In this document: positions 47,944-56,094 of the stretch, one piece after another
Layout: each line of letters starts with the position of its first letter
Position numbering within the stretch: position 1 is the first letter of the stretch
Assembly (NCBI RefSeq): GCF_024296685.1
Contig: NZ_CP100763.1
Span: 2,790,001 to 2,854,000 of the forward strand
Direction of reading: 5' to 3'
DNA from: Natrinema marinum
GTDB taxonomy: Archaea; Halobacteriota; Halobacteria; Halobacteriales; Natrialbaceae
DNA: 64,000 bases
Notes under the pieces: model-generated
What the model was told of the DNA's origin: nothing
The model's database searches: none
The model's input: the letters and a program-made list of their open reading frames with translations, nothing else
Position numbers and translations under genes: made by a program

Positions 47944-48975
47944 TTATTCCGGCTTCAGACCCTCGTCCTGAACGCGCATGACGGCCTCGCCGTCGGCGAG
48001 GTTCGGCGCGTCGACGAGTCGGACGATCCGCTTGTCGCCCTTGGACTTGCGGAGGTAGATCCGGAAGGTGGACTTGTGGCCGAGGATGTTACCGCCGATC
48101 GGCTGGGTCGGGTCGCCGAAGAACGAGTCGGGGTTCGAGGCGACCTGGTTCGTCACGATGACGGCACAGTTGTAGAGGTTCCCGACCTTATCTAAGTCGT
48201 GAAGGTGCTTGTTGAGCTTCTGCTGGCGGTCGGCGAGTTCGCCCCGGCCGACGTACTCCGCGCGGAAGTGGGCGGTCAGCGAGTCCACACAGAGCAGTCG
48301 GACGGGGTACTCCGATTCCTCGTGTTCGCTGGCGAGTTCCTTTGCCTTCTCGGCGAGCAGCATCTGGTGGTTCGAGTTGAACGCCTTCGCGACGTGGATC
48401 TTTTCGAGGACGTCCTCGACGAGCGCGTCGACCGCCTCCTCGTCGTCGGCCGAGCCCTCGATTTCGCGGTCCTCGAGGGTCGCGTCGATGGCCTCGTCGG
48501 GTAGACCTCGTACCATGTCGTCGATCCGCTCGGGCCGGAACGTGTCCTCGCTGTCCACGAAGATGGCGCTGCCGTGGAGGCCGCCGACTTCCTTGGGGAG
48601 CTGGACGTTGACGGCCATCTGGTGGGTGACCTGAGATTTGCCGGCCCCGAACTCGCCGTAGACCTCGGTGATCGACTGGGTTTCGATCCCGCCGCCGAGC
48701 AGATCGTCGACCTCATCGATGTGCCAACTCAGCTTGCCGATCTGGTTCCGTCGCTCGAGGACGGTCGAGCCGGTCTCGAAGCCGCCGACGTCGGCGGCGT
48801 CGCGGGCGGCGTTGACGATGTCGGCCGCGGTGGACTCGCCCACGTCGGCCGTGTTCGACAGTTCAGACGGCGAGGCCACGGCCAGGCTCTGGAAGGAGTC
48901 GAAGCCTGCGTCGTGGAGTTTGTCTGCCGTTGCCGGTCCGACGCCGGGGAGCGTCTCGAGATCTGCTTCGGGCAT
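47944..48975 (-). CDS. radA: DNA repair and recombination protein RadA
   Basis: 343 residues from the ATG at 48975 ([13 protein letters not shown]). An N-terminal helix-hairpin-helix domain (1-65) leads to the RecA core with Walker A GEFGAGKS at 107-114 and Walker [14 protein letters not shown]. RadA is the archaeal Rad51/DMC1 orthologue that drives strand exchange. No intein interrupts the ATPase core. The earlier in-frame start at 49002 is less likely given the conserved family start. Confidence 0.97.
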   Translation of the reverse strand: MPEADLETLPGVGPATADKLHDAGFDSFQSLAVASPSELSNTADVGESTAADIVNAARDAADVGGFETGSTVLERRNQIGKLSWHIDEVDDLLGGGIETQSITEVYGEFGAGKSQVTHQMAVNVQLPKEVGGLHGSAIFVDSEDTFRPERIDDMVRGLPDEAIDATLEDREIEGSADDEEAVDALVEDVLEKIHVAKAFNSNHQMLLAEKAKELASEHEESEYPVRLLCVDSLTAHFRAEYVGRGELADRQQKLNKHLHDLDKVGNLYNCAVIVTNQVASNPDSFFGDPTQPIGGNILGHKSTFRIYLRKSKGDKRIVRLVDAPNLADGEAVMRVQDEGLKPE

Positions 48976-49138
48976 ACTCCTCCGTTGTGCCGGACCCCCC
49001 ATAAAGCCTCGTTTACAGGGGAGTGAAAGTGAAAGTGCCGGACGGCGTCGGGGAGATTCGACGCGACAGTCACGGGCGAATGAACGAAGGGGCGGTAGCT
49101 ACGCGAGCACGGCCGTGAGCGAAAGGAGAGGCCCTGAT

Positions 49139-50332
49139 TCAGCGGCCCCGGTCGTCGGTATCCCACTCGAGGCAGTGGAGTCGTCCGTCGTCGCTCCCGA
49201 CGAAGAGCCGGCCGGGCGCGATCGCGGGCGTCCCCGCGATGGCCTCGTCGGCCCGGAAGTTCCACAGCGGGTCGGCCTCGTCGACATCGATTCCGTAGAA
49301 GGAGCCGCTGGCGTCGCCGACGCAGAGCACGTCGCCGACGACGATGGGGCAAGAGCGGACCGGAGCGTCGAGTTCGATGCCCGTCCGCGAGAACAGCCAG
49401 CCCCGGAGTTTGCGCCGGCCGACGGTCGTGTCCGTGACGTGGACGTAGCCGTCGGCGGCCCCGACGAACGTCGTCTCGGCGGCCGCGAGCACGGTCGGTG
49501 ACGTGGTGAACGCGTCGCCGATCTCGTAGGTAAACCACGACTGGCCGGTCGCGGCGTCCAGCGCGAGCAGCGTCCCCGCGTCGTCGGCGACGTAGACCCG
49601 GTCGTCCGCGACGGTCGGCCCGGTCGCGACCGCACCGGCCGCGGGCGCGGTCCAGACCTCCTCGCCCGTTTCGGCCTCGAGCGCGAACACGGTCCCGTCC
49701 GCGGTCCCGGCGAACGCGCGCTCGTCGATCCACCGCTGGTCCGGTTCCTGCCGGTCGTCCTCGAGCAGGTCCGCGTCGGCCGCAGCGACCGACTCCGAGA
49801 GCGGGCTTCGCGTCGCTCGAGACCGGTCGTACTCCCGGCCGTCGGCGACCGCCGGCCGACCGACTACCGGCGACTCGGTCTCGTGAGTCCACAGTCGTTC
49901 GCCCGTCTCGGCCTCGAGCGCCGTCAGCCCGGCTTCGTGCCCGGCGTAGAGCCGCCCCTCCGAGAGCGTGAGCGCGGACTCGAGCCCGGCCGGGAGGTCG
50001 GTCCGCCACTCCTCGTCGCCGGTAGCGGGATCGAGCGCGCGGACGGTCCCGTCGGCGGTCCCCAGATAGAGGCGCTCGCGGGTGACGACCGGCGTCGCAT
50101 CGGTCGCCGCCGTCGTCTCGACGGTCCACCGACGGCGGCCCGTCTCGGTCTCGAGCGCGTAGCAGTTCCCGGCGCTCGTCCCGACGTAGACGGTGTCGCG
50201 GTCACAGACGGGCGATCCCGGCGGCCTGGCGAGGTCGGCGGTCCAGGCTTCGGTCACGCGCGAGGGTCCCTCGAGGTCGCGCCGGAGTCCTGCGTTCGTC
50301 GGCCCGCCCTTGTGCTGGTTCCACTCGGTCAC
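49139..50332 (-). CDS. PQQ-type beta-propeller repeat protein
   Basis: 397 residues from a GTG at 50332, with a TTATAC TATA element (minus strand) about 24 bases upstream. At least six repeats of the type VYVGTSAGNCYALETETGRRRWTVE / LYLGTADGTVRALDPATGDEEW make a propeller like BamB or outer-membrane assembly and dehydrogenase propellers. There is no signal peptide, so it may be cytosolic or have lost it. About residues 145-185 (DRSRATRSPLSESVAAADADLLEDDRQ) interrupt the repeats. A decayed copy of this gene's 5' end lies at 50.8-50.9 kb. Confidence 0.87.
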   Translation of the reverse strand: MTEWNQHKGGPTNAGLRRDLEGPSRVTEAWTADLARPPGSPVCDRDTVYVGTSAGNCYALETETGRRRWTVETTAATDATPVVTRERLYLGTADGTVRALDPATGDEEWRTDLPAGLESALTLSEGRLYAGHEAGLTALEAETGERLWTHETESPVVGRPAVADGREYDRSRATRSPLSESVAAADADLLEDDRQEPDQRWIDERAFAGTADGTVFALEAETGEEVWTAPAAGAVATGPTVADDRVYVADDAGTLLALDAATGQSWFTYEIGDAFTTSPTVLAAAETTFVGAADGYVHVTDTTVGRRKLRGWLFSRTGIELDAPVRSCPIVVGDVLCVGDASGSFYGIDVDEADPLWNFRADEAIAGTPAIAPGRLFVGSDDGRLHCLEWDTDDRGR

Positions 50333-50382
50333 TGCGCGTTGGTACTGACGCCAAGGGTATAACTGTCGGCCGTCTCGACCTC

Positions 50383-50727
50383 TCAGCGGTTCACTGCGAC
50401 CAGATAGCCAGCGACAAGCACGATAGTGATACCGACGGTGCCGAGAGCGGTCGTCAGATCGACGGCCTGAGATCGAAAAAGCTCGTCGAGGACACCGATC
50501 GCGACCGACAGAGCGAGAATTGCGGTCCACATCCCCACAATCGCGAAGCCGAGTTCGTCAAGATTCGTCGTTTGTATCGCATGGAGAAGAAGGAGACATC
50601 CACTGACGAACGGGACGGCGAGTAGTACAGGAGCTGTATTCGGTACGAAGACATAGCCACCGAGACCGATCGCGATACTGTAGACGACACTCGTGACGAT
50701 GACACGTATCCAGTAGCGGCCAGCCAT
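50383..50727 (-). CDS. Small four-helix membrane protein
   Basis: 114 residues starting MAGRYWIRVIVTSVVYSIAIGLGGY. Four hydrophobic segments are visible (about 8-28, 32-52, 61-83, 92-112). No named family is recognised. It sits between the propeller gene and the propeller remnant. A start seven codons earlier is possible. Confidence 0.65.
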   Translation of the reverse strand: MAGRYWIRVIVTSVVYSIAIGLGGYVFVPNTAPVLLAVPFVSGCLLLLHAIQTTNLDELGFAIVGMWTAILALSVAIGVLDELFRSQAVDLTTALGTVGITIVLVAGYLVAVNR

Positions 50728-50829
50728 GGTGGAGAAAGGAGTGCTCACTCACCCAGTAGTTGCAGTGGACGCTGTCGTCGAAGCCTCCTATGGCGAAACG
50801 TTCCAGCCACGGGGCTCGGCAATACGGGA

Positions 50830-50940
50830 CGGTCCTCAAGGTCGCGCCGGAGTCCCCTGCTCGTCGACCCGCGCTCGTATCTGTCCCGATCGGTCACTAC
50901 GTGTGGCTACCGACCGAACCGGCATAACAGTGGGTACAAA
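50830..50940 (-). pseudogene. Decayed duplicate of the propeller gene's 5' end
   Basis: From a GTG at 50897 the frame reads VTDRDRYERGSTSRGLRRDLED, against VTEWNQHKGGPTNAGLRRDLEG at the start of the propeller gene. The DNA agrees over CGGTCACT, GGTCGCGCCGGAGTCC and CTCGTCG-like blocks and, further upstream, a CATAAC version of the TATA region. The similarity ends after about 25 codons. It is a relic of a tandem paralogue. Confidence 0.7.
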
Positions 50941-51478
50941 CACCGACCCTGCCCGGAGAAGAACTATGGGGTACAGGAAAACTACGTGTCACGTGTCCAG
51001 CCAACCGACGCGCAGTGGCGCGTGCTGTCGGTCGACCGAACGAGGGTGAGGGCGACCGATGACGCCGCGCGAGGGATGAGCGAGGGACCGTAGTGATCGA
51101 GCGAATCGGCTGGGGAGGACGTGGAAATTCCCCGTTGCCACGGGAGCAGGACACGTTGTTTCACCGCCATCACTGCTATCACGTTCAATACGATTCACCG
51201 AACGGACGCTATACTCGCTTCTTGATACGAAACTGCCGACTCGCGCTCGAGCCTCTGGCTCACCGAACGGAAGGGGGTGCGACAGGAGAAAGGGGAGCAA
51301 CTGGTGTATGGCGCAGTTGTGATGATGTGGTTTCGATGGTTGTCAGTGGGCTCCTGCCGCGTATGCTACCGTATGCGCCGACCTGCAATACCGGTGTCCC
51401 CAACACGATTTGGAACTCCGCCGATCGAGAGCGCGAACGCGCCTGTGACGGCCGCCGGTCCACCCGCTCCCGACCCGC
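50941..51478. other. Gene-poor stretch beyond the propeller remnant
   Basis: About 540 bases. Open frames are short, Arg/Ser-rich and lack acidic bias. No repeat ends, tRNA or transposase fragment was recognised. Confidence 0.55.
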
Positions 51479-52084
51479 TCACTCCCAGGGATGCGTGCCG
51501 CGCTCGCTGGGCCAGAGCGGATACCAGTAGTCCTTCTCGCTCTCGATCTCGAGTTCGCCGTCCAAGGCCGACTCGAGGGTGAACTCCGCGCTCGAGTCCC
51601 GCTCCCGACCGTCGCGGGGAACGAACGGATAGAACCGGCCGCGCCGGAAGGAGTAGATCCAGTATGCCGGTCCGTCGCGATCTCTGTACGCGAACACCGC
51701 CGCCAGGAGCCGCGAGCCGTAGCCGTGCTCGATGAACGTATCGGCCGCGAAGTGCATACTCGTGATGAGGTCCTCGGGGTCGTCGTCCGCGAGGACGACC
51801 CAGTGGTAGCCGTGGCCGTCTTCCGTCACCGAGAAGTCCGTGCCGGTCTCCTCCTGGCCGGCCTCCAAGATCGCCTCGACCTCGTCGACGGCGTCCCGGA
51901 AGTCCCTCGAGTCGACGCCGGAGAAACAGAGTGCGCCGACGTCGAGCGACTCGTAGCCCAGATCCGCCTCCATCGTCAGATAGGCGGTGCTCATTCCGAA
52001 CAGGTCGTCGGGGTCAGCGTCGCGTCCGGCGTCGGTCTCGGCGCGGAGTCCGAGGACGGCCCGGAGTCCGTCCAGCAGTCCCAT
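51479..52084 (-). CDS. pspAB: PspA-associated protein PspAB
   Basis: 201 residues, MGLLDGLRAVLGL at the start, FGMSTAYLTMEADLGYES, ALCFSGVDSRDF and a tail with FYPFVPRDGRERD and YWYPLWPSERGTHPWE. These blocks match PspAB, which occurs with PspA-type envelope-stress systems and often beside htpX in archaea. That is the arrangement here: htpX is 24 bases upstream in the same orientation. No PspA gene is in the window. Confidence 0.85.
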   Translation of the reverse strand: MGLLDGLRAVLGLRAETDAGRDADPDDLFGMSTAYLTMEADLGYESLDVGALCFSGVDSRDFRDAVDEVEAILEAGQEETGTDFSVTEDGHGYHWVVLADDDPEDLITSMHFAADTFIEHGYGSRLLAAVFAYRDRDGPAYWIYSFRRGRFYPFVPRDGRERDSSAEFTLESALDGELEIESEKDYWYPLWPSERGTHPWE

Positions 52085-52108
52085 ACCTCGAGTGCGGGCT
52101 CGAAGGCC

Positions 52109-52996
52109 TTAGAAAGACTGTATTTCGCGCTCGAGTTCGCGGAGCCGTTCGACGCGGCGTTCGGTGGAGGGGTGCGTCGAGAACAGCCGGCCGACGATGC
52201 CGGACTTGATCGGGATGATGAAGAAGGCGTTCATCTCGGCCTCCTCGCGGAGGTCGTCTTTCGGAACCTTGTCCATCTCGCCCGAGATCTTCAGCAGCGC
52301 CGAGGCGAGCGCGGAGGGGTTCCCGGTGATGGCCGCGGCCCCGCGGTCGGCGGCGAACTCGCGGTACCGCGAGAGCGCGCGGATCAGCAGGTAGCTGATG
52401 ATCCAGACGACCAGCGAGACGAGGATCGCGACGATGATCCCGCCACCGCCGCCTTCACGGCCGCGACCGTGGCCACCGCCGAAGAAAGCCCCCCAGCGGA
52501 CGATCATGAAGGCGATCGTCGAGAGGAACGACGCGATCGTCATCACCATCATGTCGCGGTTTTTGACGTGGGCGAGTTCGTGTGCCAGCACGCCGTCGAG
52601 TTCGTCCTGGTCGAGCGTGTTCATGATCCCGGTCGTCACGCACACCGCGGCGTTGCGTTGGTTGCGTCCGGTCGCAAAGGCGTTTGGCACCTTCGAGTCG
52701 ACGACCGCCACCTTCGGCTTCGGGAGGTCGGCCTGCTGGGAGAGCCGTTCGATCGAGGCGTGAAGCTGCGGGTACTCGTCGGCCGAGACCGTCTTCGCGC
52801 CCATGCTCTTCAGCGTGAGCGTGTCGCTGAAGTAGTACTGCACGAGCGAGAAGCTCGCGAACAGCACCGCGAACAGCCACAGCCCACCGCCGATGTAGAA
52901 GGTGAGCGCGCCGGCGAAGACGATGTACAGCGCGAACAGCAGGAACATCGTCACGAACATCCGCGCGCGCAACCCCCAGTCCGCCTGCCAGTTCAT
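52109..52996 (-). CDS. htpX: Membrane zinc metalloprotease HtpX
   Basis: 295 residues. Two N-terminal helices (about 12-52), the zinc site HELAH at 139-143, two more helices (about 152-172 and 185-210) and the third ligand in REFAADRGAA. A glycine-rich loop (GGGHGRGREGGGGG) divides the second pair of helices. HtpX degrades damaged membrane proteins. Likely co-transcribed with pspAB as an envelope-stress pair. Confidence 0.94.
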   Translation of the reverse strand: MNWQADWGLRARMFVTMFLLFALYIVFAGALTFYIGGGLWLFAVLFASFSLVQYYFSDTLTLKSMGAKTVSADEYPQLHASIERLSQQADLPKPKVAVVDSKVPNAFATGRNQRNAAVCVTTGIMNTLDQDELDGVLAHELAHVKNRDMMVMTIASFLSTIAFMIVRWGAFFGGGHGRGREGGGGGIIVAILVSLVVWIISYLLIRALSRYREFAADRGAAAITGNPSALASALLKISGEMDKVPKDDLREEAEMNAFFIIPIKSGIVGRLFSTHPSTERRVERLRELEREIQSF

Positions 52997-53261
52997 ACGT
53001 GAATCGAGGGGCTCCGACGAAATAAGTGCCCTGCTGAGACGCCCGAACAGGGTTCTAGGGCCGGCGGGCACCGAGGAGAGCCGCCGCCACCGAATAGTTC
53101 GGAGAGTAACCGTTTTCAAACCCAGCCGCGAGTGTCAGCGCACACGGAGCGACAGACGGTGAGCGACGAGAACGGATCGGAGTCGGCACTCGAGGCGACG
53201 GTCGCCGACGCGCTCGAGCGACCGTGATTGGTTTATGGATTGATACGAGTTCGTCGGGTTC

Positions 53262-53286
53262 GGTGAACCCCTTCGTTTCGCATGGA
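53262..53286 (-). promoter_or_regulatory. ORB-like element 1
   Basis: On the minus strand it reads TCCATGCGAAACGAAGGGGT, followed by TC. It shares the GAAACGAAGGGGT core, including the G-string, with archaeal origin recognition boxes bound by Orc1/Cdc6. The second copy lies 99 bases away in the same orientation. Confidence 0.6.
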
Positions 53287-53360
53287 GACCACGGGACACG
53301 GTCACGTCTGACGGGCCGGATTTCGACAGCGTCTGACACGTGTCTGACCGAAAGCGGCTC

Positions 53361-53385
53361 GGCGAACCCCTTCGTTTCGCGTAGA
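53361..53385 (-). promoter_or_regulatory. ORB-like element 2
   Basis: On the minus strand: TCTACGCGAAACGAAGGGGT. It agrees with element 1 at 22 of 25 positions, and again carries the GAAACGAAGGGGT core. Confidence 0.6.
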
Positions 53386-53514
53386 ACGACGTGACCGTCA
53401 CGAGCGGAAACCGACCGCGGCCCACGAGCGGAACGGCGCAAGTCCCGGGAGCGAGGTAGACGGGACGACGGCTGGAGCGGGTCCCTTAACTCCGCGAAGT
53501 CCCAATCGGCGATA

Positions 53515-54684
53515 ATGAGTGAGTCGCGTGCGTTCTGTCCCCGGTGCGGGGACGCGGTGCCCGAGCGGTCGGCGACCGACACTGACGGCGGTCCCGACGG
53601 GACCGCCGCCGAACGTGCCAGCGGGCACGCAAACGACCCGCTGCGACCCGGCGCGGAGGTCGAACTCTGCGATTCGTGTTACTTCGAGGACTTCGACTTC
53701 GTGGACGCGCCGGATCGGATCGACGTCCGCGTCTGTTCGCGCTGCGGTGCGGTCCACCGGGGGAAGCGGTGGGTCGACGTCGGCGCGGAAGACTACACCG
53801 ACATCGCCATCGAGGAGGTCAGCGAGGCGCTTGGCGTCCACGTCGACGTCGAGGACGTCGCCTGGCAGATCGACCCCGAGCAGGTCGACCAGAACACGAT
53901 CCGGATGCACTGTTACTTCACGGGTGTCGTGCGCGGAACGCCTGTCGACGAGCAGGTGACGGTGCCGGTCAAGATCGCCCGGCAGACCTGCACTCGCTGC
54001 GGGCGGATCGCCGGCGACTACTACGCCAGCATCGTCCAGATCCGCGCCGAGGACCGCACCCCGACGACCGAGGAGACCGAGCGCGCCGAGGAGATCGCGA
54101 ACAAGATCGTCGCCGACATGGAAGCCACCGGCGATCGCAACGCCTTCGTCACCGAGACCAGCGAGACCCCCGACGGACTGAACATCAAGGTCTCGACCAA
54201 CAAGATCGGCAAGAAGATCGCGAACAAGATGGTCGAGGAGTTCGGCGGCACCGTCAACGACGCCGAGACCCTCGTCACGGAAGACGAGGACGGCAACGAG
54301 GTCTACCGGGTCACCTTCGCCGTCCGCCTGCCGCCGTACACCCCCGGCGACGTGATCGACCTCGCGGACGACGGCGGCCCGGTCATCGTCCGCAGCGCCC
54401 GCGGCAACCTCAAGGGCGTCCGCGCGACGACCGGCGAGCGATACGAGGCGAGCTACGAGGAGGGGAACTCGCCCGACGCGCGCAGGCTCGGCACACTCGA
54501 GGACGCCGCCGAGGCCACGGTCGTCACCGTCGAGGACGACAACGCAGTGCAGGTGCTCGACCCCGAGACCTACCAAGCCAAAACCGTCGCACGGCCGGAG
54601 TACTTCGATCCGGACGCCGAGACCGTCCCCGTGCTGAAGAGCCGCGCCGGACTGCACGTACTTCCCGACGAGCGCGATGACTGA
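53515..54684 (+). CDS. nmd3: NMD3-like ribosome assembly protein
   Basis: 389 residues. Four CxxC pairs (CPRCG at 8, CDSCY, CSRCG, CTRCG) form the two zinc sites of NMD3, and ...KTVARPEYFDPDAETVPVLK near the end fits the archaeal family. In eukaryotes NMD3 exports the large subunit; in archaea it is thought to act in large-subunit maturation. The end overlaps the next gene by eight bases. Confidence 0.92.
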   Translation: MSESRAFCPRCGDAVPERSATDTDGGPDGTAAERASGHANDPLRPGAEVELCDSCYFEDFDFVDAPDRIDVRVCSRCGAVHRGKRWVDVGAEDYTDIAIEEVSEALGVHVDVEDVAWQIDPEQVDQNTIRMHCYFTGVVRGTPVDEQVTVPVKIARQTCTRCGRIAGDYYASIVQIRAEDRTPTTEETERAEEIANKIVADMEATGDRNAFVTETSETPDGLNIKVSTNKIGKKIANKMVEEFGGTVNDAETLVTEDEDGNEVYRVTFAVRLPPYTPGDVIDLADDGGPVIVRSARGNLKGVRATTGERYEASYEEGNSPDARRLGTLEDAAEATVVTVEDDNAVQVLDPETYQAKTVARPEYFDPDAETVPVLKSRAGLHVLPDERDD

Positions 54685-55894
54685 GGACGGAGCCGACCGA
54701 CCGGAGGACGCGCAGGAAAGCGGCCTCGAGCCCACAGCCGGCGATATCCTCGAGCGGGCCGAGGCCGACGCCCCGCTGGCCGCGGTCGTCGAGAAGCCCC
54801 GCGCGGAGACGGCCATCGAGTCGCTGCGCGCCGAGGGGGTCTACGACGACTCGCGGCGCGTGCGCGAGGCGCGAGGGCGAAGCGAAGCGGAGCCCTCCGA
54901 CCGTTCGGACGGCCCCGGCAGGGTCGCGCTCCCCGTGACGGAACCGCCGGCCGAGACGGCGGTCCTCGAGGTCGTCCGCCAGCTCGAGCCCGAACTCAGA
55001 AGTCCGGATCTCGAGGAGCTGCTGGCCGACCGGGGCTGGAGCGAGGACGACCTCGCGTCAGCGCCCGGCTCGTGGGCGGTGATCGGCTCGGTGATCCTCG
55101 TGACCGTTCCCGAGGACTGCCCCGACGAGTCCGAGCTGGGTGAGGCCCTACTCGAACTCCACGGCGAGGCCGACAGCGTGCTGGCCGACGAGGGGATCGA
55201 AAACGACGGCGACGCGGGCACCTACCGCGAGCCTCGCACCCGGCTGATCGCCGGCCAGCGGGACACGGAGACGATCCACACCGAACACGGCACCCGGTAC
55301 GGGCTCGACCCTGCGAACGTGATGTTCTCGCCCGGCAACCAGGCCGAGCGCGCCCGCATGGGCGAACTCGCGGGCGACGACGAACGCGTCTTCGACATGT
55401 TCGCCGGCATCGGCTACTTCACCCTCCCGATGGCCCGAGCGGGCGCGCGGGTGACCGCGACCGAGATCAACCCGACCGCGTTCCGCTACCTGCTCGAGAA
55501 CGCCGTACTCAACGATGTCGGCGACCGGGTCGACGCCTACATGACCGACTGCCGCGACCTCGCGGGCGAAATCGAGGCCGACCGCGTCGTCATGGGCTAC
55601 TACGGCAGTTCTGACACGGGCGGGTCCGGGGGTGGCGACGAGGCGGCGGACCACGGCACGCGAACCGACGAGGCGGCCGACTTCCTCCCGGCCGCCCTCG
55701 AGGCGCTCTCCCCCGGCGGCGTCGTCCACTACCACGAGGCGACCCCCGAATCCCTGCTGTGGGACCGCCCGATGGCGCGTCTCGAATCCGCCGCCGACGA
55801 GGCCGGACGCGGGCTCGAGGTACTCGAGAAACGCCGGGTGAAAAGCCACAGCGCGGGCGTCGCACACGTCGTGGTCGACGCGCGGTTCGAGTAG
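54677..55894 (+). CDS. taw2: TYW2/Taw2-like wyosine tRNA aminocarboxypropyltransferase
   Basis: 405 residues with a class I SAM fold: DMFAGIGYFTLPMARAGA binds the cofactor, ATEINPTAFRYLLENAVLN follows. The motif after strand 4 is VVMGYYGS rather than the NLP of Trm5, which points to Taw2, the enzyme adding an aminocarboxypropyl group to 4-demethylwyosine in tRNA-Phe. The N-terminal 180 residues are acidic and extended, with an insert (GSSDTGGSGGGDEAADHG) after the catalytic motif. Trm5-type methyltransferase is the alternative. Confidence 0.78.
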   Translation: MTEDGADRPEDAQESGLEPTAGDILERAEADAPLAAVVEKPRAETAIESLRAEGVYDDSRRVREARGRSEAEPSDRSDGPGRVALPVTEPPAETAVLEVVRQLEPELRSPDLEELLADRGWSEDDLASAPGSWAVIGSVILVTVPEDCPDESELGEALLELHGEADSVLADEGIENDGDAGTYREPRTRLIAGQRDTETIHTEHGTRYGLDPANVMFSPGNQAERARMGELAGDDERVFDMFAGIGYFTLPMARAGARVTATEINPTAFRYLLENAVLNDVGDRVDAYMTDCRDLAGEIEADRVVMGYYGSSDTGGSGGGDEAADHGTRTDEAADFLPAALEALSPGGVVHYHEATPESLLWDRPMARLESAADEAGRGLEVLEKRRVKSHSAGVAHVVVDARFE

Positions 55895-55970
55895 CACCGC
55901 GCCCGGTCGCCGCCGGCCGGACAATCGAGAAGGTCGTGGGATTGATACTCGAGCAACCGCTGCTCGGAGT

Positions 55971-56057
55971 ATGGACAGGAATCAGCTCATCGCCCTCCTC
56001 TTCGCGTTCCTCATGGTGTCCTCGGTGGTCGCCTACAGCGCATCGGCGTTTCTGTAG
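55971..56057 (+). CDS. 28-residue membrane peptide
   Basis: MDRNQLIALLFAFLMVSSVV then AYSASAFL: one hydrophobic helix with a short polar start. A TTGATACTC element about 25 bases upstream can act as promoter. Similar MxRNQ-type mini membrane proteins occur in other haloarchaea by memory. Too short for standard gene finding. Confidence 0.55.
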   Translation: MDRNQLIALLFAFLMVSSVVAYSASAFL

Positions 56058-56094
56058 GACAGTCCCGGCGGCGAGCCGCCGAAGGAGCGTGCGA

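Larger units (their letters stand above)
52997..53514. other. Intergenic region with ORB-like boxes
   Basis: 518 bases between divergent htpX and nmd3. Besides the two boxes listed next, it has a GGTTTATGGATTGATACG patch at 53230-53247 that is unusually AT-rich for the area. No convincing gene is seen; a minus-strand frame across the repeats is Arg-rich and not credible. Confidence 0.6.

Noticed and set aside
47701-48195. A 164-codon plus-strand frame right of the iron boxes, considered as the lost divergent target gene
   Set aside because: Arg/Lys-rich, no homologous motif seen, and its second half is antisense to radA.
50941-51478. Possible transposon remnant in the gene-poor stretch
   Set aside because: No terminal inverted repeats, target duplication or transposase fragment recognised.
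53055-53582. A 175-codon minus-strand frame across the ORB-like repeats
   Set aside because: Basic, low-quality product whose repeats (AKRRGSP) come from the DNA boxes themselves.
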